A stretch of 64,000 bases of DNA from Verticillium longisporum. Taxonomy: Eukaryota; Ascomycota; Sordariomycetes; Glomerellales; Plectosphaerellaceae. Of the stretch, positions 10,982-22,344 are shown one piece after another. The stretch covers positions 5,022,001-5,086,000 of the forward strand of contig JAETXT010000007.1 of NCBI GenBank assembly GCA_019188255.1, read 5' to 3'. Within the stretch, counting starts at the first letter, position 1, and every line of letters begins with the position of its first letter. Under the pieces are notes generated by a model that was not told the origin of the DNA, did not search any database, and saw nothing but the letters and a program-made list of their open reading frames with translations. A program made the position numbers and the translations under genes.

Positions 10982-12579
10982 ATGACCGACGACAGCAGCA
11001 ACAACAAGACGCCGCCGACCTACCGCTATAACGAAAAGCCCGTCTACACAACCTCCAATGGCGCTCCCGTCGCCAATCCGACGGCCTTCCAGCGTGTCGG
11101 CCAGATGGGTCCTCTCCTCCTCCAGGACTTCCACTTGATCGACCTCCTCGCTCACTTTGACCGCGAGCGCATCCCCGAGCGAGTCGTTCATGCCAAGGGC
11201 GCTGGCGCCTACGGCTACTTTGAGGTGACGGACGACATCAGCGACGTTTGCTCTGTTGATGCTTTCACCGGCGTCGGAAAGAAGACGCCTCTCGTCACCC
11301 GCTTCTCCACCGTCGGCGGCGAGAAGGGGTCGGCCGATACGGCGCGTGATCCCAGAGGGTTCGCCGTCAAGCTGTACACCCAGGAGGGCAACCTGGACCT
11401 CGTCATGAACAACACGCCCATCTTCTTCCTGCGTGATCCCACCAACTTTCCTCTCTTCATCCACACGCAGAAGCGCAACCCCCAGACGAACCTCAAGGAT
11501 GCAACCATGGTGAGTGGACCCTTTGTCGTTTCGAGGAGCGCACAGCGCGGCAAAAAGAAATACTAACAAGAAGGGGGCAGTTCTGGGACTACATCGCCAA
11601 CCACCAAGAGTGCGTGCACCAGGTCATGCACCTCTTCTCCGACCGCGGCACGCCGTACTCGTACCGCCACATGAACGGCTACACAGGCCACACGCTCAAG
11701 TGGACCAAGCCGGACGGCTCCTTCGTCTACACGCAGCTGCACTTCAAGACGCGGCAGGGCAACAAGACGTTCACGGCGGCCGAGGCGGCGCGCATGTCGG
11801 CCGACAACCCCGACTGGACGACGCAGGACCTCTTCGAAGCGATTGCGCGGCGCGACCCGCCGTCCTGGGACGTCTACGCGCAGACGCTGACGCCGGCGCA
11901 GGCGCGGGCGTTCCGCTGGAACGTCTTCGACCTGACCAAGGTGTGGCCGCAGGCGGACGTGCCGCTGCGGCGCTTCGGCCGCATGACGCTCGACCGCAAC
12001 CCGGACAACTACTTTGCCGAGGTCGAGCAGGCCGCCTTTTCGCCGTCGCACCTCGTGCCCGGCGTTGAGCCGTCGGCCGACCCCGTCCTGCAGGCCCGCC
12101 TCTTCAGCTACCCGGACACGCACCGCCACCGCCTCGGCGTCAACTTCCAGCAGATCCCCGTCACCCGGCCGCTGCGCGCCTTCAACCCCTTTCAGCGCGA
12201 CGGCGCCATGGCCGTCGACGGCAACTACGGCGCCAACCCGGGCTACGAGGCCACGGCCCGCCCGCTGGCGTACAAGCCCGTGCGCGCCGTGTCGGGCCAC
12301 GAACGGTGGGAGGGTGAGGCTGTCGAGGCTGTGTTCGCCGAGGTCGGGCCCGAGGACTACGTGCAGGCCGCCGGTCTCTGGGCCGTGCTGGGGCGGACGC
12401 AGGGCCAGCAGGAGAACTATGTCGGCAACGTGTCGGGGCATCTCGCTGGCGCCGAGGAGGGCACGAGGAGGAGGGTGTATGAGATGTTTGGCAAGGTGGA
12501 TGGGGAGCTCGGTAGGCGGATCGAGGCGGCGACGGAGAAGCTGGCGGCGCCTGCGGCGGAGGTCAAGTCGAAGCTGTAG
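10982..12579 (+). CDS. Small-subunit catalase, peroxisomal (ends SKL)
   Basis: A haem catalase that converts hydrogen peroxide to water and oxygen. Two exons: 10982-11509 and 11581-12579, 508 residues, normal for the small-subunit clade. The intron has a textbook branch point (TACTAAC) and GGGGGCAG acceptor. The distal haem-side His lies in [19 protein letters not shown], and the conserved Asn in the block around [15 protein letters not shown]. The haem-ligand Tyr lies in [15 protein letters not shown], followed by NFQQIPV. The protein ends EVKSKL, a perfect PTS1, so the enzyme should be peroxisomal, where it detoxifies peroxide from fatty-acid oxidation. There is no signal peptide. The second exon is strongly GC-biased at third positions, which produces long antisense frames. 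Confidence 0.96.
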
Positions 12580-12957
12580 GCGAATTAGATTGACGTCAAA
12601 ACATGGGCATGCATCGTTACTTTGTGTAGTAGACGGTGGCAACACTTAATGTGAATACAAGGAAGCGAGGGTCGGATTATGGAGTGATGTGGCTCGCGAG
12701 TTTCAACTCCAGAGGAACAGCTAAAAGATATCATTCTTCAAGACGGACCGTATTTCATCAGTCATGACTTTCAGGTTCATCTTCTCTCCCCACACCGATT
12801 GTCATATCATCGCACCCAAACAATATGGCACCGTCCACCGCAGCCCAGGAAAAGCGCACCATCTACATCCATAGACAGCAGAGGACCCTCACGCCAAACG
12901 TCTCACATGAGCCACATGCCCAAGCCAAGCCGACGCTCCAAACAGCCCAAACTGGAA
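12580..12957. other. Intergenic region between convergent genes
   Basis: About 380 bases holding the 3' ends of the catalase and CYSTM-like genes; nothing else seen. Confidence 0.5.
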
Positions 12958-13422
12958 CTAGCACAGGCAGTCGAGGCACTGGAAGCAACAGAACCCAGCG
13001 CACATGCCACAGCAGATGGCCTGAGCGGTCAGCAGAGGTCAGGCCCAAGTAAAAAATGGACTTGAAAAATCTCGTAGCAGACGTCCAAACAGAGCACTGG
13101 ATACCCGAAAACTCTCAACAAAAGGGTCGACGAAGCGAAAAAAAAAAGAAAAAGGGAAAGGCAGAGAAAGGGCCTAGAGAGGCATGTCCGACTCACCGAA
13201 CAGTCACCCCTCCTCCCGCCGCGCAGGGCGAGCGCCTGCTCCTCCGGCGAGGGCGCGTAGGACATGGGCGCGATGGGACGCTGGGCTTTTCGTCAGCCTG
13301 CCCACCAAAGAACTCGGCAGCAGATGAGGCTCTGGGTGACGTACGGGTTGGGTGAGACGAGGCTGCGGCGAGAGCAGCGCCGGCTCTGGCGGTGCGAGGA
13401 CGGCGTTCTTCTCGAAGGACAT
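12958..13422 (-). CDS. Small Cys-rich CYSTM-like protein (74 aa, three exons)
   Basis: Assembled from three short exons: 13422-13345 (26 codons), 13280-13197 (28 codons) and 13020-12958 (20 codons plus TAG). All introns are phase 0 with GT-AG ends; a CTGAC branch site sits before the second exon. The N-terminal half is Pro-rich (MSFEKNAVLAPPEPALLSPQ). The middle carries SPEEQALALRGGRRGDCS. The last exon is a dense Cys block, AICCGMCAGFCCFQCLDCLC, with seven cysteines. A polar Pro-rich head plus a C-terminal Cys-rich hydrophobic block is the layout of CYSTM-type stress-related membrane-associated proteins. That family name is inference; the exon structure and frame continuity are seen directly. 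Confidence 0.75.
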
Positions 13423-14151
13423 GACGGCGGCGGCGGCGGCGTTGTGTTGTTGGAGAGTGGAGGGGTGGTTACTGATCGAAAAAATACTCTACTGATGCAT
13501 CTTTGTAGGATTTGCCGGACTCGGAATGAGGTTGAGCGAACCGCAGCATAGGGCACGTAGGGGCTATAAGTCTGTGTATCCCCGCTGGCGAGAGGCGCTG
13601 CGCGAATTCAGCGGATGATCGAAAACATGGCGAGTCGGTCAGGTATCCAAGGTAGGATGATGCTTCATGTCAGACATTCCAGGTAAGCAGAAGATAGCCA
13701 CAGATGCGGCCGACGGATCCGTGGATGGTTGGGAGGGGTCTGTCGGGGCAGAAGCGGCAGGGTCAGGCGGTGTTGGTCTGACGTTGGGGGATGGAGGCGC
13801 GGTCGTGATGGCCCCAACGTGATGGGTGCGAGTGATCACGCGTCGTTTCTGTCTCGGTTGGGCCGCACCAATCGTTGCTTCATTTCTGCAGTCCATTCCC
13901 TCCTCTGATGGTTCGCTCATGCCGGATGGGATTCGTGCTTTGGCTCGGTTTCGGGTTCGCCACGGTACCTGGACCTAGGTACTGATATAAGGTACTTTGC
14001 GATGCTTATGACGCTTTGCGATGCTTATGATGGTCAGCGTCATGTAGGCCACCACGGGTCACGTATCCAGTTTCCAGGAACAAAAGAGGCGCCGTGGAAT
14101 TCATCAAGTCATTCACGCAACAGAATCGTCACCTCCTTCGCCCGCACCCTC
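13423..14151. other. Intergenic region, nothing recognised
   Basis: About 730 bases between the CYSTM-like gene start and the 3' end of the MFS gene. A short duplication (GCGATGCTTATGA) occurs near 13,999-14,030; no gene or RNA was seen. Confidence 0.5.
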
Positions 14152-15597
14152 CTACTTCATCCATCCGATGCGCTTCCACAGCCAGCTCACCCCCCCGAGC
14201 GCGGCTGTCACGCCCGTAAACACAATCAGCGTCCCGTAGCCGCTGCCGTACCCGAACCCGGCATCGCCCATCCACGGCTTCCCCTCGATGAGCGCCTCGC
14301 TCAGCGGTCCCGACACCATGTTGCCGACACCTCGGCCCGACGCGAGACAACCAAAGACCAGGATAGGATCCACGCCCCTGCCCTTGCCCTTCTCCCGCTC
14401 CACGATGCTCGTCATGACGCCGGGCCACGCCGACGTGTAGCTGCCGGCAAACAGCCCGTACACGGCGCAGAAGACGTAGAGCACAGGCAGATTGGACGCG
14501 AACCCCCACAGCATCAGGCACCCGACGGCGGCGCCGACGGAGCTCACGAGGAGACAGTGGCCGACGGGCAGCCGATCCACCATGTGGCCCATGGCGACGC
14601 AGCCAAAGACGCTTGCCACGTTGACAAACAAGAGCGTCGAAGCGGCGGCGAAGGGTGCCGCACCGAGAAACGTCTGCGCGTAGGACGGCAGGTAGACGGC
14701 TGGCAGGAAGTAGCCGAGGGCCTCGACGATGTTGGGAACCTGGTGCAGCAGAAAGGGGCGGCTCAGCAGGAAGCGTACGTTGGCGTGGGGCCTGCGGAAG
14801 GCGGCGCTCGAGGAGCGGGCGCTGGTCGGCGGGATGCGCGGGCGGATGAAGAAAGCCAGAGGCGCGGCCAGCAGGAACAGCAGGCCGGCCCAGAGGCGGA
14901 GGGTCGTGCGATGGCCGAAGCGCGAGAGGAGCGCCTCCATGAGAAGGGGGAAGATGACGCCGGCGATGCCCGTACCGGACCACATGATGCCGTAGGCGAG
15001 CCCCTTGCGACGGACGAACCACTCATCCATGTAGACGATGCAGGGGATGTAGGCGAGGGCACCGCCAATGGCATAAAAGACGCCCTGGGTGGCGATGAGA
15101 TGCGGCACAGTGGTGCTGAACGAGGACATGGCGAGAGCGAAACACGTCAAGAGGAGGCCGATGACGGGTGACCAGCGGGAGAAGCGAGGGACGACACGGA
15201 GGATGGAGATGACGAGAGGTGCTGTAAAGTACATGATCCCCATGGCGCAGGTGCCGATGACGGCAATGTTGGGAGCGCCGGCAAAGGGGGCGTGGGTCGC
15301 ATAGTAGCTGCGGAAGACGCCAAAGGAAAAGGGGAAGCCCCAGATGAGGGCCTCGACCAGTAAGCAGGCGGCGAGGAACAGGTACGCATGTTTGCCCTCG
15401 TCAGCAGGCGGCAGCGACTCAAACTCATCGGCGGGATCGTGTGTGTCGGTGACGGCGGGGAGGTCGGTCTCACCGAGGGCGGGATCTGGCGTTGCGGCAC
15501 CGAGTGGGGTTCCCGTCTCGGGTCCGTCGAAGAAGTCGGGACGGTTGAGGGTTCGCAGCTCGAGGCTGGGCCGCACGAGGGTTTCCGACGTGGCCAT
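14152..15597 (-). CDS. MFS transporter, monocarboxylate-porter type
   Basis: A 481-residue, intronless major facilitator superfamily protein of the fungal monocarboxylate-transporter-like group. The N-terminal ~85 residues are polar and acidic (cytosolic). Twelve hydrophobic segments follow in two blocks of six, separated by a basic Ser-rich loop (RPRIPPTSARSSSAAFRRPH). MFS-like signatures are seen in the first half: WGFPFSFGVFRSYY in TM1, and the DEWFVRRKGLAYGIMWSGTG loop between TM4 and TM5. I chose the ATG at 15597 (MATSETLVRPS) because the frame upstream of it (to 15927) lacks transporter-like features. The substrate cannot be read from sequence; fungal relatives carry monocarboxylates, riboflavin or secondary metabolites. 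Confidence 0.85.
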   Translation of the reverse strand: MATSETLVRPSLELRTLNRPDFFDGPETGTPLGAATPDPALGETDLPAVTDTHDPADEFESLPPADEGKHAYLFLAACLLVEALIWGFPFSFGVFRSYYATHAPFAGAPNIAVIGTCAMGIMYFTAPLVISILRVVPRFSRWSPVIGLLLTCFALAMSSFSTTVPHLIATQGVFYAIGGALAYIPCIVYMDEWFVRRKGLAYGIMWSGTGIAGVIFPLLMEALLSRFGHRTTLRLWAGLLFLLAAPLAFFIRPRIPPTSARSSSAAFRRPHANVRFLLSRPFLLHQVPNIVEALGYFLPAVYLPSYAQTFLGAAPFAAASTLLFVNVASVFGCVAMGHMVDRLPVGHCLLVSSVGAAVGCLMLWGFASNLPVLYVFCAVYGLFAGSYTSAWPGVMTSIVEREKGKGRGVDPILVFGCLASGRGVGNMVSGPLSEALIEGKPWMGDAGFGYGSGYGTLIVFTGVTAALGGVSWLWKRIGWMK

Positions 15598-16378
15598 GAT
15601 GGCAAGAAGGCGGTTGACTGTGATTAAAGGGAGCGACAAGGCTGCAACTGTTAGAACCCCGCTGTGAGAGCCCGATCTGGATCTCGATGCCAGAGATGCA
15701 GTCAAGAAGCAGGCGGAAAGAGTTACTCTTAAGCAGTTGCCAAAAGTGATCAGGGACCAGAAGGAGGAAGGAAGCACCAGCAGGGGCCCACTAGCTGCGC
15801 CCTTGCTGTCAAGCCCCTCCGCCCAGCGTGTCATCGGGGGCTGTCGCCTCCAGTCTGACGGTATGGGTGCCGAGCCCGAGTAGTGCTTACTTGCGACTTG
15901 CTGTGGCTGGGAAGCACCAAGCTTCACCGCTACTAGATGACCTCAACGCAAACGCAAGACGCTTCTGTGAGCAATGGACAATGATATAAAAACATGGGAG
16001 GAACATCTTGCGTGCCAAGTCCGATCGCGCTTGCGGCACGAACCCTCTGCCAGATGCGTTCGATTGACGACAGCATTGACTGCCCAGCTCGTCCCAAGCT
16101 AGAAGAAGATGTCCTTTCAATCCTATAGAATACTGTTGATGCCAATAATACATCTCATATGTGCAGCGAAGCAACCCTGTACTTAAAAAAAAAGCTAGAT
16201 GCAAAAGACCAAAAACGCCGTTGTCATGGCCATATTCCCAACCGTTACACCAAGAACCCTTTTTATTTTGTGTTTCAGACCCCTCAGTTTTCCACCTCTA
16301 CATCTTCCTCTCCTTTTCCTGATCCCTTGTCAATTTTCTATTTTCGGTCCAAAACGAGTCGAAGCGAGCACACCCCCT
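15598..16378. other. Intergenic region, nothing recognised
   Basis: About 780 bases. It holds the MFS promoter and the 3' end of the PQ-loop gene. No further gene was identified. Confidence 0.5.
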
Positions 16379-17559
16379 CTAAGGGTAGGACGTATCCCCC
16401 CGTGCGAGAAGCGGGCGCTGGTCCCACCGGTCCTGGTCGATGCTGTGCCCATCGGCCTCTTCCTCATCCTCGTCCTCGTCGCCCTCGTACTTGTCGTCGT
16501 CGTCGTCGTCCTTGCGGTACAGGAAGAACTGCACAAAGATGCCCATGTCGAGCAGCAGCGTCCCCATGCTGCCAGCGAGCCACGACAGGTTGACGAGGAT
16601 GTACCGCGCGTACCCGTGGCCCGGCGCGCAGCCGTGGCGGCCGCAGTGCGGGTCGTACGCAAAGATGGACAGCACGTACGTCAGGTTGCCGAGGCACGCG
16701 AAGAGGAAGAAGAGCATGCTGACGCCCTCGGTCGCCTTGCGGCGGTAGTTGAGCAGGACCTGCGGCAGCCGCGAGCCGAGGTACCGCACGGCGCAGAGCC
16801 AGCCAAAGACCTGGCCCCAAAAGTGGAAGGCGAGCTGCTGGTCGGCGCCGTGGTCGTCGCTGTCGTCGTGGCCGTCGTGGCCGGCGGCGTGCTTGGGCGA
16901 GTAGCGCCGGCTGAGGAACCAGCCGAGGACGCCGGCGGCGCAGACCATGAGGATGGCGACGGCGTTCCAGAGGACCGTCTGCAGCCGCGTCGGCTGCGCC
17001 GGCGTCGCGGGCGGCGGACCGTCGTGCAGCGGCACGGCTGGCGAGAGGTTCGACCAGTCGGAGCCGCGGCGCTCGCGGTGGGCGGCGGCGTGGTCGAGGA
17101 GCGTGGTGCGTTCGTTGAGTATGTCGCGTTCGCGGTCGGGGACGCGCGCGGGGCGGGGCTTGGGCGCCGGTGGCACGACCTCGTCCTTCCAGGTGAAGCC
17201 GCGGTAGTAGAAGCACTGAGCGAGGAGTACGATGTCGGCAATGGTGTAGTAGATGGCGAGAATGATCTGACACGTCAGCTTGGACGGCCCAACCCGTGTT
17301 TGAGCGGGCAGAGAGAAAAACGTACCATGGTCGGAAGAACGCCCTGGAGGACGGCGCCCAGAATGTTAAAGACATCGCCGGCAAGCCAGACAATGATGAA
17401 CTGCAGAGACAGTCCGTCTGCGCTGCTGCGGCGAAAGTTCTCGAGGATCTGGGGCGAAAAGACGACGACCCAGCAGGCAATGGAGATGGAGCCACAGATG
17501 CCCGAGATGGCCTCGACGTCGAGGTGCAACGGCGCCGTGGGAGGTGCCATGGAGAACAT
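16379..17559 (-). CDS. PQ-loop vacuolar amino-acid transporter (YPQ/PQLC2 type)
   Basis: Members of this family export cationic amino acids from the vacuole/lysosome. Two exons: 17559-17326 (78 codons) and 17266-16379, 373 residues in all. The two diagnostic PQ loops are present: VVVFSPQILENFRRSSADGL in exon 1 and LGSRLPQVLLNYRRKATEGV in exon 2. Seven hydrophobic segments can be counted. A long polar linker rich in His and Asp (DGHDDSDDHGAD) separates the halves. The C-terminal tail is acidic (DDDDDDKYEGDEDEDEEE) and cytosolic. The start at 17559 (MFSMAPPT) is preferred; the ATG at 17550 is an alternative. Close resemblance to YPQ1/RTC2 is by layout and motifs; the exact substrate is inferred. 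Confidence 0.9.
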
Positions 17560-18679
17560 GTCGACAGCCGGCTGGCCGCGGTCGTAGCGCACAGCTCGAT
17601 GATGGCGGCAGTAGTGACGATGCGTCGTCAGAGGGTGCACCAGAGGAGGTGGGGAGGGGCGAGCAGTCTGGTGCTTGAGGGCGAATGGTTCCTGGGATCC
17701 GCCTAGATGTAACAAAGAAACCCGGCAAGACGAAGATGGGGAAGAGAAGAACAAGTGAAGGGAAGAATGGCGTCGGCCGTGACTCAATTGACCTCTGACC
17801 GGAACTGGGTCGCGTGCCGAGCAAAGTGCTAAGGCTGGAGCAGACTTTTTTCCTCGTCGTCAAAGTTGCCTGTGCTGCTTCCAGTGGATGGTCTAGAGCC
17901 TGCCTCCCTCTCGTTCAGCTCCTCTCGGGTCTCAATCCGGTGGCCGTGCTCCCTCCCCTCGGAGCGACCTGCAAAACTCGATAGGCTCGTCATTAAAAGC
18001 TCCACGTGCCCCCCTGCAAGGTCCTGCAAGGGTAGAGTTTTTAGCGAACGAAAGCGACGTCACAGGGCGATCTGGAATGCGGGGAGGCCGAGGCCAGGGT
18101 CCCCGCCAACCCTAACCCTGGGCCATGCTCTCCCGACGGCTGCGAGAGCTCTCGCTGACCCATCGGAAGCAGAAGTGGAAGGTGGGGTTCTTACCATGAT
18201 TCCTCCTTCCACATCGAATGATGAGGGTGTCTACATGTTGAGCTGCTGTTCGATCAATTCCATATCACTATGGTTCCCATTAATCAAATATCCTCGAGAA
18301 TGACCCATCGCCGAAACATCAAATCATCATGCAGCCAACGCTCCGCACCGGAGCTCTCTGCTAGCGTTGTCAAATGGTGATGCAACACTCTGCTGTCGCG
18401 GCCCCACGATATTTGTCCGAGTCGGCACTGGATTATTAAGCACTCACCTCTCATTCGAACAACTCACAACCACCGCCATCACGACATTCCGCCTTCCGTG
18501 ACATACCCTCCATACCCCCCGTGCCCTTCTTCCCCTCTCACGAGCGTCCAGCAGCAATCACTCCCACCATTGCGTACCCAATCCTGCTCACTGCCCTCCA
18601 CACCAGGGCATCCTTGATCCGCTGCCTCCATCGATCTTTCGCCTCCGGCTTTACCGCTCCCACCAAAACATACCTCGGC
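17560..18679. promoter_or_regulatory. Divergent promoter region (PQ-loop gene / NADH pyrophosphatase)
   Basis: About 1.1 kb between divergent starts. An open frame at 17866-18303 has no motif or codon pattern that supports it. No other feature was identified. Confidence 0.45.
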
Positions 18680-19976
18680 ATGGCTCCTCACGCCGCCCCT
18701 CAGCTTCTCCCGCCGCTGGATGACCCTCAGTCGTCGCTGTCGAAGAAGTTCGGCCGTGAGACCATCAACTATTTTGCTGGCAACCCCGTCAACCGCCTGT
18801 CATGGCTGCGCACCGATTTTGGGTTTCTCAGGACAGCCTTTCAGCTCGAGGAAACTCGCTTCCTCGCCTTGAAGAACCTCACACCCCTGGTCGATGACCC
18901 GAACACGCTGTCTCCTCTCACGTACAAGGAACTCTCCCCGGTCACCGGCGAGGACCCCTTTGGACCCTCGGAGGACGATCTCATCAAGAACTTTGACTCC
19001 AACGAGAACCGTCCCGTCGTCCTGTTCCTCGGTCTCCTCGATGACGGCAGTGTCCCGTTCGAGTACAAGGGTCACAAGGGCCGCCCCTACTTCGCCGTCG
19101 ATGTGACACCCCACGGCACCTACGCTGCCGCTGCACAGACCTTCATCGACGAGCAGCAGGCTCGTGGCAGAAAATTCCTCGAGGCGAGGATACACCTCTC
19201 CCTCGATGCCCGATCAGGTATGTTTTTTCCGTTTGGTACGTTGCTAGCAAAACAGCTTGGCCTGACAGAACCCCCCTCTAGCTGCCCTCTACGCCCAGGC
19301 GCGCTCCACCATTGACTGGAACGCCCGCAACCAGTTCTGCGGCGGCTGCGGCGCGCGCACCCTCTCGGGCCACGCCGGCTTCAAGCGCATCTGTCCGCCG
19401 ACGGACCGCGCCACCGCCGCCTCCGGCACCCCGCGCGCCGACTGCCCCACCCGCACCGGCATCTCAAACCTCAGCTTCCCGCGTACGGACCCCACCATGA
19501 TCGCCGCCGTCATCTCGGCCGACGGCAAGCGCCTGCTCCTCGGCCGCCAGAAGCGCTACCCGCCCAACATGTATAGCACCCTCGCCGGCTTCCTCGAGCC
19601 CGGCGAGTCCATCGAGGACGCCGTGCGCCGCGAGGTCTTTGAGGAGAGCGGCGTCCGCGTCGGCCGCGTCGCCATCCACTCGAGCCAGCCCTGGCCCTAC
19701 CCGGCCAGCCTCATGATCGGCGCCGTCGCCCAGGCCCTGCCCGACGGCGAGGCCATCGACCTCGGCAACGACCCCGAGCTCGAGGCCGCCAACTGGTACC
19801 CCATCGACGAAGTCCGTCTGGCGCTGCAGTCGGGCGTCAGCGGGCTCGGCGAGCCCGCGCCAGAGGGGTACGTGGAGGGCACACTGCGTCTGCCGCCGCA
19901 CACGGCCATTGCCAACAGGCTGCTGACGGCGGTTGTCGACGGCTTCGCGACGGCGACGGATGCGTCGAAGATTTAG
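18680..19976 (+). CDS. npy1: NADH pyrophosphatase, Nudix hydrolase (NPY1/NudC type)
   Basis: This enzyme hydrolyses NADH/NAD+ (and possibly NAD-capped RNA) to NMN(H) and AMP. Exons 18680-19217 and 19282-19976 give 410 residues. The N-terminal NUDIX-like domain is followed by a zinc ribbon beginning QFCGGCGARTLSGHAGFKR. The Nudix box is complete: GFLEPGESIEDAV then RREVFEESGV. Downstream is the NADH-pyrophosphatase signature SQPWPYPASLMIGA. The second cysteine pair of the ribbon is widely spaced. The protein ends SKI, a weak PTS1-like tail; yeast Npy1 is peroxisomal, so peroxisomal location is plausible. The ATG at 18680 is the first in-frame ATG; the open frame reaches further upstream only through a GTG. 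Confidence 0.93.
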
Positions 19977-20337
19977 GGGGATACTTTCTAAACCGATAGA
20001 CTCTGGATTTGAAGAGAAACCACTCCTGCGATCTATGTAGACTCTGTCAGCTCAATAGAACTAGACATTTTGAATACCATGGTAAAGCGATGGATGGTTC
20101 CATGAGTTGACGCAGGAGTGTATATCAGTGTGTTCAAGGACTTGAGCGTAGTCTTGGGCTTTGGCTTGATGTGTCGGATACGAATTTTATAAATTTAAGG
20201 TTTTGATATTGACTCGCATTAACTTGCTTGTTTTGTTACCACATGTCCGCTCATAATTCAAGCCTCATCACTTGTTGTGTTCCTCTTCCCTTCGATCGTA
20301 TTACGCACCAAGTTTGCGGTCCCCTTCCGGACCCAGA
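19977..20337. other. Intergenic region between convergent genes
   Basis: About 360 AT-richer bases with the two 3' untranslated regions; nothing else seen. Confidence 0.5.
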
Positions 20338-21727
20338 TCATGCCGACTCCTCCGAGACCTGGACCTTGGAAACCGTTCCAGGAACTGAACCGAACCTCTC
20401 GTCCTCGCCCTGCCCCACTTCAGGGTACCTTGCGGTAAAGTTGACGTCTGGAACGGAACGCCTATCACCTAGAGGCGAAGCCTCGTGTGTGTAGTGTTCC
20501 GAGCCATTCTCTGCCACATCATCACCTGCCGATGTCGAGCTCAACGCATTGGATCCCATCTCTGGCAGCTTTCTCACATCCTCGGCCGTCCGCGATGCCG
20601 TCTCGCGGGCCTGACCTGTCAGATCTGCAGCCCTCTGACTGGCTCCCTGCGTAACATCTTCCACGCGTTGCTGCACGCCGGCAGCCGACTCGCGTACCCT
20701 GGCAGAACCCTCTGCCAACTTGGCCTTGCCGCCGCTAGCGAGCGCGTTGGCATTATCAGCGGCGGCAGTTCCGAGTTTCTCGGCTTGAACCTTGGCATCG
20801 CGAGCCACCTCGCGGCCTCGTCCGGACGTAACGAGCGGAGCGACGAACAAAGAGGTCAGGCCCAAGATGATGAAGCCAAAAGGCGACAGAATGCCACTCA
20901 GGACGTAGACGCTGGTGATGACAAGGAAGGTCTGAAGTACGTCAGCTTAGAAATTGCTTCTACACTTCGCGTGGAAGACTTACGGCAAACGTTCGGTCGA
21001 GGTCCTGACCTAGCGCGACCTTCTGGAGCTTAACAATCGCATATTGGACGAAGTCATGAACATCCTTGAGAGTCGCGTTGAGCGTCGATTCGGGTATGGT
21101 ACGGTACTCGGTGGGTCGCAGCCTCGAGAGAAGGGTCTGGGACGTGAACTGTCTGTTTGCAAACTCGGTGACGGACACCACTGTTGGGCAAAGGGGGTCA
21201 GAACCTATTCGTAGAATCAGGAGGTGGAAAAGAGCTGGGGATATATACCTCCAAGACTGATGGCGCCATACTTCAGAGCAAGCTGCGTCCATGGATAATA
21301 GTGTGTGACGATTAGAGCAGTAAGGGCAGTAAAGTATGCGCCAAGAGTCCTCAGGGGGTCCTCCCACTGAAGATTGTTAGTGTTGTCACAAGACTGGAAA
21401 GGGGTGTGAGAAGTGTATGTCTTACGTTGATGTACTTATAGAGACTGTCCTGCTGGTCTTTATGTTCAAAAAAGTCAGCAAAATCACGAGAGACATACTG
21501 GGACATTGAAACATGACTTAGCCGACGTCTACGAGACTCTTACTTATGATCTCCCTCAGCGGACCCGTGGCCTCGGGACTCTCGTTCATTTCTCTCAGCG
21601 GACGGGTCGACTCCTGATCCTCATTGCTGCCGACACGACGCTTGTGCTCATTGAGGATCCTCGCGCGGCTGCGTTGGGCATTGGATGCGTACTGATCGGC
21701 AATGTCGCCGGGAATGATAGTGTCCAT
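20338..21727 (-). CDS. rtn1: Reticulon-like ER-shaping protein
   Basis: Reticulons bend the ER membrane into tubules. Five exons: 21727-21544, 21457-21426, 21366-21249, 21180-20984 and 20931-20338, giving 374 residues. The 61-residue N terminus is polar. The reticulon homology domain follows: DSLYKYINWEDPLRTLGAYF, then a hairpin membrane segment ending HYYPWTQLALKYG, a polar loop (RPTEYRTIPESTLNATLKDV) and a second hairpin (TSVYVLSGILSPFGFIILGL). The C terminus is a long Ala/Arg/Glu-rich amphipathic stretch with probable helix or coiled-coil character. For exon 2 I chose the acceptor AAAG at 21458, with GCTGAC branch site, because it alone keeps phase with the exon 1 donor GTAAGAG. Family confidence is high; this junction is less sure. 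Confidence 0.88.
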
Positions 21728-22344
21728 ATTGGTGGTAGGTGCAACTCGTGATGGCTTCAGCTCGTGTCGATGGAGTGAGATGACAAAATGTGAGAATGCA
21801 GGAAAAGAGAAGAAAAGACAGTCACTCGCGGTTTCTATTTGAATGGATGGACTTGTAACACAAAGTTGGAGCAGGAGCGGCTGAGCGATTGGTCTTTCCG
21901 TCAGTGACGTGCCCGCATCGTCATCATGGTTCACATAGCATCTCGATCAAACCAAGGGAAGGCGCTGCTCACGAGCAAATGCAGTTATCCACATACTTGA
22001 CCGGTCGCGTCATGGCAAGTGCCAACAAACAAGCACCTGCTTGCCATGGGCCGGGAGCCCCCTTAGGTAAGGCACAAATCAGGTAGTGCGAAGCTTGATG
22101 TAAGACGTGGAGGAGAAGCTCCGCAAGCGTCACCGCCCAACAAGCTTCCACCTCAGTCAATCTGGCGGGCTCTGAGGCCCATCTCTGTTCCATCAAAATT
22201 CACCGTCACATGTCGGACTGTTCCTTGGTTTTGAGGTCAGATCATCAAACTTTCATCCTCGTGCCATCATAGAGCCCTGACATCAAGCCGGCATGGCGTT
22301 TGAGCAACCGTCAAGTCTGATTCACACAAGACTGCTCTGCCAAG
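21728..22344. other. Intergenic region, nothing recognised
   Basis: About 620 bases holding the reticulon promoter and the 3' end of the glycosidase gene; no other gene seen. Confidence 0.5.

Noticed and set aside
11563..12645. 360-codon antisense frame across the catalase second exon
   Set aside because: It arises from strong GC third-position bias in the catalase gene and has no family motif; the catalase reading is unmistakable.
14002..15171. 389-codon plus-strand frame over the MFS gene
   Set aside because: Antisense shadow of the transporter; no domain and no membrane segments.
16199..17587. 462-codon plus-strand frame over the PQ-loop gene
   Set aside because: Antisense shadow with Arg/Val/Glu-rich low-complexity content; the minus strand carries both PQ-loop motifs with a spliced intron.
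17866..18303. 145-codon frame between the PQ-loop and NADH pyrophosphatase genes
   Set aside because: No motif, no splice structure and mixed composition; most likely chance.
18521..18679. N-terminal extension of the NADH pyrophosphatase
   Set aside because: The extension would start at GTG and has no ATG; the first in-frame ATG is 18680.
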